From: Glandiceps talaboti | Lineage: Eukaryota; Hemichordata; Enteropneusta; Spengelidae | DNA length: 64,000 nt | Assembly (NCBI RefSeq): GCF_964340395.1 | Contig: NC_135557.1 | Location: forward strand, 3,853,216 to 3,917,215 | Direction: 5' to 3' | In this document: piece after piece, positions 50,701 through 61,490 of the stretch | Layout: every line of letters begins with the position of its first letter | How positions within the stretch are numbered: position 1 is the stretch's first letter | The notes under the pieces: generated by a model | Database searches by the model: none | Seen by the model: only the letters and a program-made list of their open reading frames with translations | What the model was told of the DNA's origin: nothing | Program-made: the position numbers and the translations under genes

Positions 50701-51180
50701 ACCAGGTGCTAGTATTCAATTCCCACATTTCTTACAATAGTGCTATTACCAGGTGCTAGTATTCAATTCCCACATTTCTTGTAGTAGTGCTATTACCAGG
50801 TGCTAGTATTCAATTCCCACATTTCTTACAATAGTGCTATTACCAGGTGCTAGTATTCAATTCCCACATTTCTTACAATAGTGCTATTACAGGGTGCTAG
50901 TATTTATTTCCCCATTTCTTGTAGTAGTGCTATTACAGGGTGCTAGTATTCAATTCCCACATTTCTTACAATAGTGCTATTACCAGGTGCTAGTATTCAA
51001 TTCCCACATTTCTTACAATAGTGCTATTACCAGGTGCTAGTATTCAATTCCCACATTTCTTACAATAGTGCTATTACAGGGTGCTAGTATTTATTTCCCC
51101 ATTTCTTGTAGTAGTGCTATTACAGGGTGCTAGTATTCAATTCCCACATTTCTTACAATAGTGCTATTACCGGGTGCTAG
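32724..51180 (+). repeat. 47-bp satellite array, about 18.4 kb
   Basis: The monomer reads TGCTATTACCGGGTGCTAG then TATTCAATTCCCACATTTCTT and a seven-base tail GTAGTAG, ACAATAG or GCAATAG. Other variable places are ACCGGG/ACAGGG/ACCAGG/ACTGGG/ACCGAG and CCCACA/CCCCCA/CACCCA. There are about 390 copies, nearly all 47 bp. Recurrent length variants are 46 bp (GGGTGTAGTATT) and about 61 bp (an extra GCTATTACCGAGT). Higher-order copies are seen at scales of 140 bp, about 0.9 kb and 3.1-3.3 kb. No open frame of 60 codons exists on either strand. The right end stops at GTGCTAG and passes into unrelated DNA. Confidence 0.98.
43461..44025 (+). repeat. 140-bp higher-order unit, four tandem copies
   Basis: Three satellite monomers (46 + 47 + 47 bp) with tails GTAGTAG, ACAATAG, GCAATAG in that order repeat with GGGTGTAGTA starting at about 43,464, 43,604, 43,744 and 43,884. 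They are almost identical, so this is a recent amplification within the satellite. Confidence 0.85.
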
Positions 51181-52821
51181 TCAATAGGACTGGATTGGCA
51201 GGGGGTCACTCTGTTTTTGAAATTGGCAGTGGGGGTGGGGGTCATTGTGTTTTGGATCGTGATAGAAGAAAATTTCTACAATGGCATATAGCCTTGTCTG
51301 AAATGTGGTACATGTATATATATATTCTTGTTTCTTACATCAATTCTTTAATATTACTTCTCAATTCTACCTCACATTATTTATATGCATATACATGTAA
51401 AGCTATCACACTATAGTTACAGGACATGTCATATAAAAAAGGAATTAATGTGTTCTATTTTGGACACTACATGTTATCGACACGACAAATCACCACATCT
51501 CCATCAGATGGAAAATTCCACCGACTCCCAGGCTAGAGAAAATAACCGGTCCCTTATTCTGTTGATGGGATACATACCGTAAGCATGCCAATGGATGTTT
51601 CCTATGTTATCTGTCAACCCATGATTAGGGATTTTTTAGACAAAAAGTTGACCCATTTTGTTCATGAAAAAAAGTGACCCATTTGGACAGCACATACCCA
51701 TATACCTTTCCAGGACAGCCCATACCCATACACCCCCGCCCCTCCCCAAGTCAATGGCAAGCTTGTATATGATAACGGTTGAATGGCGGCCATATTTATT
51801 GTCAAATTTGACATTCTGTGTGCTCAGACTGTACTAGTTGTTTAATACATAGAAATCTAAATTAAGTGACAACCCATATTTAAATACTTATAATGAGCTT
51901 CAAGACCTTGACATTGCTTTTTTTGGGTGACCTTTGCAATAATGATAAAATATTAATCATATTTGTCATGAAAATTTCAGCATATTAATTAGCTAGTATT
52001 AGTTGAAATACTGGAGACTGTCTTTGATGAAGACTTATGAAAATTTGTCAGTTTATGAATAACTTTCAGATGAATATTTAAGGCTTCATCATTTTTCATC
52101 TGCATTATTGACATTACAAATCAATTGTAGATGAAGAACAAAAAGTTAGTAAAGAATTTATAGATGACACTTACCATTCACAGCTGTTAGGTGTAGGTGA
52201 TGTACATTTGATATTCTGCAGACATCAGTGTAATCGATATTGCCTTAAAATAGACAGCCAGATATGACAGTACTTTCTCTTGGTCACTATGCCAACAATC
52301 ATTTAGACTGAGAATGGAGTCATACTCATATGGTAAGTCTGGCAATAAGGTCCCCTGGATTTGAGAGTGTAATTTTTAATTCAATTTTATTACATTATAA
52401 ATTTTAATTTAATTTTTGCACATTGATCTCTGATTATAAACTTCGATCCTCTTGGAAAATTTCTTGTTGATGTAAATAGTATTAAATTCACTTTATTTCT
52501 GTATGTTATTTTGGTATGCTTTACCATGCTTGCTATGGCATGTTGTTATGGGATAAAGATTGATTGATTGATATGATTGATAATTTTTTAACATTTGTAG
52601 TGAAATTGATTAAATGATTGATAGCTCTATGAGCTCAGTGAAATTTGGGCAGCATTCAAAATTGATTACTCTAAAATCCATATTATCTAGTCAATGCTAG
52701 GGGTATCATTGCAGCCAATGCAACTCATTGTGGCCAATTTGACTCACCATACAAGAGGACATCTGATTCAACGTTAAACACAAACACACATGCACATAAT
52801 GCTTTACTGCAAATTATGAAT
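51181..52821. other. AT-rich non-coding stretch
   Basis: Contains a short G-rich piece at 51,225-51,243 and a GACAGCC(C)ATACCC-type stretch at about 51,690-51,740 that resembles 5,570-5,610. No exon recognised. Confidence 0.45.
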
Positions 52822-52853
52822 AGAGTTATAATGGAATGTGCCATTATAACTCT
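52822..52853. repeat. Perfect 13-bp hairpin
   Basis: AGAGTTATAATGG / CCATTATAACTCT with a six-base loop AATGTG. No U-run follows on either strand that would suggest a terminator. Confidence 0.9.
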
Positions 52854-52932
52854 AAACCATACAAACATACAGAAAGTTAAAAGGGATAGGGACTTGATTG
52901 TATTGGTGTAATGTAGCTATTAATAATTGAAT

Positions 52933-53009
52933 ATGACGCGCAGCGAAGACACGGCGGAAATTGAGACGACGGCAAAACTGCGGAAGTTTGTGAGGTTTAT
53001 GCATGTTTG
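52933..53009 (+). CDS. Possible first exon, unknown protein
   Basis: An ATG at 52,933 opens MTRSEDTAEIETTAKLRKF and continues to a consensus-like donor G/GTATGT at 53,010. Unspliced, the frame stops at 53,038. The local composition is GC-richer than the flanks. No family recognised and no partner exon found. Confidence 0.2.
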
Positions 53010-53049
53010 GTATGTCAGAAAGACCATGAACAGCAAGTGAAAAATATGA

Positions 53050-53120
53050 CCAACAAAAGGACTAACCAACCAACCATTGCCAACCAACAAACCAACAAAC
53101 CAACAAACCGACAAACTCTA
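53050..53120 (+). repeat. CAAC/CAAA tetranucleotide run
   Basis: Imperfect AACCAACCAACC and AACCAACAAACC tetranucleotides. The Thr/Asn/Gln-rich frame through it is a by-product. Confidence 0.75.
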
Positions 53121-54344
53121 ATCAACCATAGAGACCCACCTAGAGAAAACCAACAACCACAACAAGAAACCAGACATACTGAAAATCGATGGGGTGCTGT
53201 TTGTGTATGTCAATATGTAATATGTGATCACGTGCAGCGACAACAGCGGACCGAGACGCGAGGTAGATGGCGTGAATATAACGATTGGTGCCGGGGATGC
53301 AAAAAGTGTAGTGTTTTTAATATGTGTATGTTGGAAGGGGGTGGGGGTGGGGGGTAGGGGTGAGTTAAAAGAGCAATCATTCATGCAGGCATACATACTA
53401 AAAAAAAACTCTTAAACTTACTTGGTGCTGATGTCTGAAACTTTTTCTGTTCTTCTAAACTCCTCCAACCTCCAGTTCTACTAATAAAATAACTTGAAAA
53501 TACAATTTGATATATAAAATACACTTCAATAGATAACATAACTGTAAAATACACATCAGTATCGTAGTAATCAAATACATCAATCAGTCTTGGGTCTTCT
53601 TATCAACACAGGCTGAAAGAAAGAAATTTAAGAAATAGTATAAGACTTTAAGTATTCACTCACAGTGCAATAATATCATCTGAACTTATTTTATGTTGCA
53701 GACAATCAAATAGAAATAAAGTTTCTAACATTCAATGTACATTTGTATACACATATAAAATTTTTGACTCACATTTTCCATCATTTGTCCATCTTTGTCA
53801 AGCCTGGCTTCCTGAAAATAAACTTGCATGGAAATGTTATTAATACAGTTTGGTTAATATATTGTGTTTTATTTAATAAAATAATGAAGAAATACATTCA
53901 ATATAAATTACATTTACCAAAGTGTTCCCATATGGATGATATTAAATTTTCAAGGTTCTCATTTGAAGACAATAATTTTTTATGAATTGGGGTGAAAGGA
54001 AGAAATCAAATCTTGACTTAGGTACACTTGCCCAGGTTTGGGAAACCACTCTAAAGAAAGAACTGTGTCACATGTGTAGAAATTTGCATAAATAGTATAA
54101 TTAATTGTGTTTTTTATTGTCTTATTGTTTCTCCCAGAAACATTGACCCCAATGGTAAGAAAAGTCAATGAGAATAAGTCAAGCAAAAGCATTTTTATAC
54201 TATCAAATTGATTAATATGAAATAATAACATTGACTAAAGTTGCACAAAGTGGGTAGAATTTGTATGTTTTATTATAATGTGTATTTTTGGCCTATCTCA
54301 GAGAATTTAAAATTATTTTTTTTGCAGAAGTATGGAGGGGGGGG
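53121..54344. other. Non-coding stretch
   Basis: A G-rich run at 53,336-53,356 and a poly-G run at about 54,337-54,349. No gene recognised. Confidence 0.45.
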
Positions 54345-55620
54345 GGGGGTGCGCAACTCCCATAGGTGACCACATGGGAAAGGTCTGCTGGAAAGCAGTG
54401 TATACTTTCCTGGGCTGGAAAACTTTAGAAAACCCTGCTCAACTGGACTGATAGATTTTGCTTCAATTGCATCTTAGAATGATTCTATAATTTTCAAAAC
54501 ATTATTACAATTCATAAAAGTGAAATTTCATTTCCCAAAAGACAATTAATTTGGTCAGTTTTTAGCTATTTCATCATACAAACTGACGACGTCTGTATCT
54601 ATCATAGATCTGTAGAGTATCTATTTTGTGCTATAAAGTTGGTATTAGAAAGTTTCTCCATTTTTGGGTATGTAATATGACAACAATAAGGGCTTGGTGA
54701 TCCCAGCAAAGCCTCCCCGTATCATTTCACACAGAGTTGACCTCTTGATTTTTAAATTATTTTCTAAATAAATCATTGACTGATCTTATTTAGAAAAATA
54801 ATTTAAATATGAACATGTATATAATGAGAATAATCCATAAATGCCAATACTATTTCAAATTCAAGTGCAGTTAATTATGAAAGGAGAATTAGAAATTAAT
54901 AGTCATTGGTGCCTAATTATGTGCTTATTTATTAACTATTATTATTTATTATATATTAGTATTTATTATACATTAGTATTTATTATATTAGTACTTATTA
55001 CTTATTAGTGATTATTTATTATATGTTATTATTATTACCCTAAAGTTATTATTTTTATCATTGTTGTTATTAAGATAGAATTTAAGAGCAGGGCCGGCAT
55101 AGAAAATTTATGTTAAGTGTGCTTCTTTGAACTAGTATTGGCAAAATAAACCACTTTCATTAATTTTGTTCTCATGACCATATATCCCAGGATGAGGTGG
55201 GCAACTCTTTGTGAAATGACATGGGGAGGCTATGTTGAAACCCCCAAAACCCAAACTGTTGTCATACTACACACCCTAAAAAGGGGTCTGACCCTTTCTT
55301 ATACCAACTATATCACTCAAAATACATACTATACAGGTCTATAATACATGCAGACGGTAGTTCATATGATGTAATACCTAAAAACTGATCAACAATAATT
55401 ATTTTTTTGAGAAATGAAATCTTACTTTTAGCAATTGTAAGAATTATTTTGAAAAATATATAAATATTTTGAGCTACAATTAAAATAAAATCAACCAGTC
55501 TAGACGGACAGGGTTTTCCATAATCTTCTGGCCCAGAAAAGTATATACCCTATGTCATACCTTATGACATACAGACTTTTCAGCAGACCTTCCCCGTATG
55601 GTTCATGGGAGTTGCCCCAG
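54345..55620. repeat. Long inverted repeat, arms of about 450 bp
   Basis: Left arm 54,345-54,790 and right arm 55,170-55,620 are complementary throughout at about 70% by eye. Shared landmarks are CAACTCCCAT / ATGGGAGTTG, GGTCTGCTG / CAGCAGACC, GAAAACCCTG / CAGGGTTTTC and GCCTCCCC.T.TCATTTCACA near the inner ends. The spacer of about 380 bp is rich in TATTTATTA. The age of the arms argues for an old foldback or head-to-head insertion of one dispersed element. Confidence 0.8.
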
Positions 55621-55649
55621 CTATATATTCATGAATGGTAATATTTGTA

Positions 55650-55885
55650 ATTGCTCAAGGTTGGGTTTCAAAAGAAAGCTACTTTTTAAATTAATTATCC
55701 AGTAAATATTGATTTTTGATTACAAATATGGCCGCCATTTGGTCACATTTGCATATGTGGAAAAAAAGTGACATGCATATTTTCCATATGACATGTCACC
55801 TTTGTGCCAGTTTTGAAAGAAATCGGATATTACAAGTCTGAGAAATGACATATTACAGACAGATGGAAGCCCATTGTAATAGTCA
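55650..55885 (+). repeat. Dispersed repeat, second copy of the 16.5-kb family
   Basis: Matches 16,480-16,840 in order: TCAAGGT, AGTAAATATTGATTTTTGAT, ATATGG(C)CGCCATTTGGTCA, TTTGTGCCAG, a TCTGA(G)AAAT motif and AAGCCCATTGTAATAG at the end. The GATG run of the other copy is missing here. Confidence 0.75.
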
Positions 55886-56282
55886 CACACTAAAAGTGCT
55901 TTTGCTGGATGAATTCTATTCCCTTTTCTAAACATTGTAATCTCTGCTTGAGAGAGAAACACAAGGTAAACCATAATATTTTTTTCAAAATTTCAATTGA
56001 TAAATATTGAATCAAACTTTTATGATAGCAATACTTTTCCTGTTACCTTTCTAATTACCTTTGTTATAATGGAATAATTTGCTAAATTCAGTTTTAATTT
56101 AGCAAAACCAATTGCAACCTACAGGAGCATTTTGGTTTACATCAATTGTATTTTTACAGCTTTCATTTTTATTTATTTTTTACGGAGCTTAATGAGGGAG
56201 TCAGGAGTAGTTTTCTGATAAAAAATGAAATAAAAACTACTCCAATGGTAAAAAAACTACTAATGGTCCTTGCTCAGTGTTC
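55886..56282. other. Non-coding, with ACTACTCC motifs
   Basis: AT-rich. At 56,200-56,270 the motif ACTACTCCAATGGTAAAAA appears, the same as in 57,100-57,215, so related repeats flank the array at 56.28-57.09 kb. Confidence 0.5.
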
Positions 56283-57090
56283 AGGGATCATCGTGTTATA
56301 GGCCTTTTGTAATTAAACTTTTAGTTTTAAATAGTCTTTTTAGCCCTAATTTGCATATCACTGATGAGATCATATCAAGAATACATCTTAATCTAATGAT
56401 AGACTTTTGATGAAAAACAGACATTATTACGTCCTAATTTGCATATCACTGTTGGGATCAGCCTGTTATAGACTTTTTGTAATTATAAACTGTTAGATTT
56501 AGTCTTTTTAGCCCCAATTTACATATCACTGATGAGATCATATCAAGAATATATCTTAATCTAATTATAGACTGTTGACCAAAAAGACATATTTTTAGAT
56601 TGTAATTTGCATATCACTGATGGGATCATCGTGTTATAGACCTTTTGTAATTAGACTTAGTTTTAGTCTTTTTAGCCCTAATTTGCATATTAATGATGGG
56701 ATCATCGTGTTATAGACTTTTTGTAATTATAAACTGTTAGATTTAGTCTTTTTAGCCCTAATTTACATATCACTGATGAGATCATATCAAGAATATATCT
56801 TAATCTAATTATAGACAGTTGACCAAAAAGACATATTTTTAGATTGTAATTTGCATATCACTGATGGGATCATCATGTTATAGACCTTTTGTAATTAGAC
56901 TTAGTTTTAGTCTCTGTAGCCCTAATTTGCATATCACTGGTGGGATCATCGTGTCATGAACAATTCGTAAACTAAACACCCCTCAAAATGCTCCAACCAA
57001 ATTTCACTCAAATCTGCTCTGTAGTTTTGGAATTACAGATTTTTGACCAAAAAGACACAATTTTTAGCCCTAAAAATTTGCATATTATCC
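56283..57090 (+). repeat. Tandem array of two alternating units, 244-bp higher order
   Basis: Unit X (about 76-80 bp: GGGATCATCGTGTTATAGAC ... GCCCTAATTTGCATATCACT) alternates with unit Y (88 bp: GAGATCATATCAAGAATATA ... GACCAAAAAGACATATTTTT). X-Y-X at 56,451-56,694 is repeated at 56,695-56,937, a 244-bp higher-order copy. The final unit, from about 56,940, extends into the fuller version also seen at 17.1 kb. Confidence 0.85.
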
Positions 57091-57099
57091 ATGTAGGAA

Positions 57100-57215
57100 A
57101 AACTACTCCTATGGTAAAAAATGTACTGGGGATAAAAAAAAAAACTACTTCTATTGTAAACAAAAAACTACTCCCATGATTAAATAAGTACTCATACAAA
57201 AATTATTCCCATGGT
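57100..57215 (+). repeat. ACTACTCC short tandem repeat
   Basis: Four diverged units of about 27 bp such as AAACTACTCCTATGGTAAAA. Similar units precede the X/Y array at 56.2 kb. Confidence 0.65.
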
Positions 57216-57317
57216 AGAAAAAATCCAATTAAAAAAAGAAATTGTGTGGTATTTTTATAGTGTTTTTCGTGTGGGTATTTTGTACGTTTTGGGGTTTTAT
57301 TTTTGTTTCTATTTTCT

Positions 57318-57863
57318 TCAGTTCAGGAATTTGTGTTTGGATTTTGATAACAATAATACTTTTGTAGATGAAAGACCCCCCCCCCCCCACCAAAAAAAAG
57401 CAACAACAAAAAATAAACAACATTTTAATCCCAAGTTTTCCTCTGCCCTCCCAATGCTATACTTGTGTCGACTTCTTAACAATGGAACTGGCCAAACTGT
57501 CTTCCCAAACCAAACCCATATAAAGTATCCACATGCAAAAGAAAACAATAACATGCCACTTATCCCAACATAACAACAGGTAGACATCACTTCAGGCATT
57601 CTCCAAGTCCATCTTCGCAAGTCATCCATGGCAGTCCATATATTCATCTTCCATTCGTGTAGTAGGTACATCCAGAAATACATAACCATCTTCTCTTCTA
57701 ACTTTCTTCCGACCAAACCTCTCAAACTGCAACAAACCACTTCGACCAAAATAAGCATACTCCCAGAAAATCTTCCACTCGCTCTTCTTTCTCTCACCAG
57801 GTCACGTATGTAGCACAGAACTAAATAATACAGTGTCAGCAGGCAAAGGCATCGGGCATCCAT
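57318..57863 (-). CDS. Candidate gene start, unknown membrane or secreted protein
   Basis: The minus-strand ATG at 57,863-57,861 sits in a good initiation context (AAAAAAGATGG) 56 bases after a TATA box. The frame is open for about 180 codons. It begins MDARCLCLLTLYYLVLCYIR, a signal-peptide or anchor-like hydrophobic stretch, and has a second hydrophobic segment GISGMLLFSFACGYFIWVWF near residue 100. A strong splice donor CTG/GTGAGA occurs at about 57,797, after residue 22, so the true first exon may code only the leader and the rest may be intron. The last part of the open frame runs through a poly-G/T tract and is unlikely to be coding. I recognise no family. Confidence 0.3.
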   Translation of the reverse strand: MDARCLCLLTLYYLVLCYIRDLVRERRASGRFSGSMLILVEVVCCSLRGLVGRKLEEKMVMYFWMYLLHEWKMNIWTAMDDLRRWTWRMPEVMSTCCYVGISGMLLFSFACGYFIWVWFGKTVWPVPLLRSRHKYSIGRAEENLGLKCCLFFVVAFFWWGGGGLSSTKVLLLSKSKHKFLN

Positions 57864-57918
57864 CTTTTTTGTAGCGTGAGCTGCGGTCAAAGACGGCTTT
57901 CACAACGGGATAACTCTC

Positions 57919-58023
57919 TATATATACACAACTCCAGGTGTTAAATTCCAATTGTCAATGAGAACCAATCAAAATAAAGACACCGCCAAACCACCAGCTT
58001 TGAATGGACATTTTGGCGGGAAA
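57919..58023 (-). promoter_or_regulatory. TATA box, CCAAT box and E2F-type site (minus strand)
   Basis: TATATATA at 57,919-57,926, ATTGG/CCAAT at about 57,964 and TTTGGCGGGAAA at 58,012-58,023, which equals the E2F consensus TTTSGCGSGAAA. The order and spacing fit a promoter for the minus-strand ATG at 57,863. E2F sites are known from genes switched on at S phase. Use here is inferred only. Confidence 0.4.
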
Positions 58024-58074
58024 CCATTGTCTATTATATCTACTAATAGTGACGCGAAGGTATTGCACCTGATG

Positions 58075-58500
58075 CATTGATAAGATAAGATAAGATAAGA
58101 TAACACTTTATTTTAGCCGTTTAGAAAATTTTACATTTCTAATTTGGTATTTAAACAAAATAAAGTTAATAATGATCTATGATCATTGAGAGACAGCCAT
58201 TCAGAGTGCACTGTACAAATTGTTTTCTTTTCTGTGAATTTACAAGTGTTCAAAAACATCCTTGCATAACATACACAGGGGGTTGGCACTATACACTGAT
58301 AAATTGTTCGTCTCGAAATGCAAATACGGAAACTGAGCAATGTTTGTGATAGAGCTCAGAACGCAGAAGTCAGGATGTGTTCCCCCCGTTTGAATTACAT
58401 ACCTTTGGTATAATATAGCCCAACAAATGTAAATAAGATCAGTGCGATTCCACCGGTACCTGCAGCATTGAACGTGCATTTACTGGCGACACAATTCAGT
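58075..58500 (-). mobile_element. Possible LINE 3' end with (ATCTT)n tail
   Basis: On the minus strand, AAATAAAGTGTT is followed by four to five ATCTT units (58,079-58,103 on the plus strand as GATAA repeats). Simple-repeat tails after an AATAAA-like motif are common at 3' ends of CR1/L2-type non-LTR elements. Upstream on the same strand are two overlapping frames of about 70-80 codons without recognisable reverse transcriptase. The class is a guess. Confidence 0.35.
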
Positions 58501-59772
58501 ATCACCGGTACCTCTGTTGACCTGCATTGAAAGATTTTTTTTTGAGAATTTATACGTCGTCAGTCAGATATATTGTCATTTTATGGTGACAGTTTATACA
58601 TAATATTGATTACTGAATCCCATATCCATTGACTCCTCAACACGTCATCAATACAATTTAGTAATTTTTTTTTTACAAAAAAAAGCTGACGCAAGTAATA
58701 ATCCCAGAATGTAATGTAAAAATGTGTTCCATAAATAGTTCAGACATAAACGTAACTGTGATTTTTCCATATCTCTATGTTAACGTCACAGTACGCGGGG
58801 TACAATAAAACATTTTTAGTAATATTTCAGCATAATTTTCCTCCCGTTTAAAATCTGTATTCTACCACAGACAATAATATTCTGTGATTCTTCGTTTTCT
58901 TTTAATCCCAGAATAATTTACAAAATATACAATAAACTATTGTATTATATTAGTTTCAGTGCACACATTTGATGGCGTTCTACATAATTTAAGATAATTT
59001 ATACAGGGGATTTCTTCAACATTCTATTATAGGTAATGCTAAATTGATAAGATGTCATCTAATTGTTTATGCATCATAACCAAATATTGGGTTTGCGTTA
59101 TGAATACCAAGAGATGGTTAAATTTCCTTGGTAGTATATATAATACTGTAAGTACCATTTACATGTAATATGCGAGGAAACGTCTGAAAACGCAGATAAC
59201 GACCGTTTAAAAGAGTTAAACGTTATAATATTAATAACATTATGTACCTATTTATTTCGCGACTGAATGCACAACTTGACGCTTTGATTGACAATTCACG
59301 TTTATCAACTAAATAAGGGAAAAGTCACTTTTTAGTATAATCTGTTTTTTTTAGTATAATCTGGTTTTCTTTGAATAATGTTTAAAAGTCTTCTTTAGTT
59401 TTCATTGTGCGATCTAAGATTGAATTCGCCAAAGTTGCGCATATATTTGAACCGTCAGCAACTGTTATCACATCGCCACCTAGCGGCAGCTTCACACAAA
59501 AATAGCTATTCCGAATATATCACTTTTTAGTGGTCCTATAGACACTCAACACATTCCTTCTTATTTCGGCTCGATTTGATAACACTATAATTTTTAATTA
59601 TACAATTTTGACATCTACCAACTGTCAAGGTAAAGTCTAAGTGAAAAATGTAACAAGTCATCATACATTGCCAGTGTTTTCTCAGATAAAATGGAACCAA
59701 AGTGGGAAAAATTATCTTTCAGCTAGTATTTCTGAGCGCGAAAATGAATGCTACCTCATATGATATGTATAC
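58501..59772. other. AT-rich non-coding stretch
   Basis: No gene, RNA gene or repeat unit recognised. Confidence 0.5.
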
Positions 59773-59810
59773 TGTATGTATGTATGTATGTATGTATGTA
59801 TGTATGTATG

Positions 59811-59841
<31 letters not shown>

Positions 59842-59977
59842 TGTATGTATGTATGTATGTAATTGTATGTATGTATGTATGTCTGTCTGTCTGTATGTAT
59901 GTATGTATGTATGTATGTATGTATGTATGTATGTATGTATGTATGTATGTATGTATGTATGTATGTATGTATGTGTG

Positions 59978-60008
<31 letters not shown>

Positions 60009-60069
60009 TTGTATGTATGTATGTATGTATGTATGTATGTATGTATGTATGTATGTCTGTCTGTCTGTA

Positions 60070-60106
<37 letters not shown>

Positions 60107-60125
60107 ATGTCTGTCTGTATGTATG

Positions 60126-60156
<31 letters not shown>

Positions 60157-60203
60157 TGTATGTATGTATGTATGTATGTATGTATGTATGTGTGTAATGT
60201 ATG

Positions 60204-60234
<31 letters not shown>

Positions 60235-60277
60235 TGTATGTATGTATGTAATGTATGTATGTATGTATGTATGTATG

Positions 60278-60308
<31 letters not shown>

Positions 60309-60310
60309 TG

Positions 60311-60341
<31 letters not shown>

Positions 60342-60355
60342 TGTATGTATGTATG

Positions 60356-60386
<31 letters not shown>

Positions 60387-60412
60387 TGTATGTATGTATG
60401 TATGTATGTATG
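59773..60412 (+). repeat. (TATG)n microsatellite, 640 bp
   Basis: TATG units broken by single-base slips (GTAATG), CTGT blocks at 59,881, 60,055 and 60,110, and a GTGT block at about 60,070. The same TATGTATACTGTATGT occurs at both edges (about 59,765 and 60,406). Four-base units without stops leave frames open on both strands (Cys-Met-Tyr-Val or Ile-His-Thr-Tyr repeats), which are not genes. Confidence 0.97.
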
Positions 60413-61055
60413 TATACTGTATGTCTGTGTTCACACATTAGTATATATCTGTGTACGTAAGCTACACAGACTTAGGAGACGGGGCAGGTCACCGACACCA
60501 TGGACACTAATTGGGGTCAAAACAAATGTTATAATAAATTAAAATAGACTGAATATATGAAATATAGTGAAATGACAGTGTATTCTCACTTGTCAACGTA
60601 TTATAAACAGTTGATACAAAACATAACCGTTCAATACATGAATTGACTTTCAAAAACACCACCGGATCAATTTCAAATGATTTAAATGAATACAGTACGT
60701 TATTCTTAAAAATGAAATTACGTCTCTTATTATCAAGTTAAATACAAAATATGAACATGCGATTTAAATCGACTGGATATGAAATGAGACGACCTTGAAT
60801 TGTCCCAACAATAAATGTTACTGGCAAGTGTAGATAGAGTATAACATATGTTAAGACAAAAATAAAACTGTGGAGTTACGTACACTGGAATATATAGAGA
60901 AAAGAAAGTTCACGTAGACAGAATAAACCGGATAGCTCCAGACAGAAATACGCACGTAATTCATAAATACTTGTAATAAAATTCACTATAACTAAACAAA
61001 TAGTTGAACTTGATAATTCATGGAAAGTACCGTGTAATCTCGTCCGTATTCAGCA
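60413..61055. other. Non-coding stretch
   Basis: No feature recognised. Confidence 0.45.
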
Positions 61056-61299
61056 ATGAATTCACAATTGCCTAGTCTTGTCGACAACTTAGACAAAGCT
61101 ATGTCTCTCCTCACAATTCTGGCATACAAAAACACGAAGTTTGAGAGCAACGAATCGAAAGCTTTCAATGTAAATAGAATGTGGAAATGTTGTCTGTTTT
61201 AGAAGTGATAGCAAACTTATGGGTATCCACTTATATTACCTTGAAAATGATTTCTCAAGACAAGCTTCTTTGTCAATGTTAACAACATGTACTCAAGGT
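61056..61299 (+). CDS. Possible exon(s), unknown protein
   Basis: ATG at 61,056 opens 48 codons (MNSQLPSLVDNLDKAMSLLT...) to TAG at 61,200. Directly after this TAG, which could act as a splice acceptor (TGTCTGTTTTAG), another open stretch reads DSKLMGIHLYYLENDFSRQA and ends at a perfect donor CAAG/GTAAGA at 61,299. Composition is coding-like in both parts. The two frames cannot join by a normal-sized intron, so this may be two alternative exons or a decayed gene related to the segment at 61,491. Confidence 0.25.
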
Positions 61300-61490
61300 A
61301 AGATGGGATTTTTTTCTTGTCAAATAAGATATCCAAATGTATATGTTTTCAATAATTAATTCACTGATTTTATTCTCCAAAGTTATGGAGCGTTGTTTCT
61401 ACTATGTCTATTCTTAGAGTAATGTATCGCTGATCAAAAGACAACCCATTATTTATATGTATGATTTATTTGTTTTCATCATTTCAACAG

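Noticed and set aside
32724-51180. CRISPR-like or gene-bearing array
   Set aside because: The 47-bp units are contiguous without unique spacers, the genome is evidently animal, and stops occur in every unit. It is satellite DNA.
53007-53396. 92-116-codon frames on both strands
   Set aside because: They run through CAAC tetranucleotides and a poly-G tract, with no recognisable domain.
57211-57573. 120-codon plus-strand frame
   Set aside because: It crosses poly-C and A-rich low-complexity sequence, has no domain, and lies opposite the better-supported minus-strand promoter arrangement.
59702-60460. Overlapping 227-252-codon frames on both strands
   Set aside because: They are Cys-Met-Tyr-Val and His-Thr-Tyr-Ile repeats produced by the TATG microsatellite.
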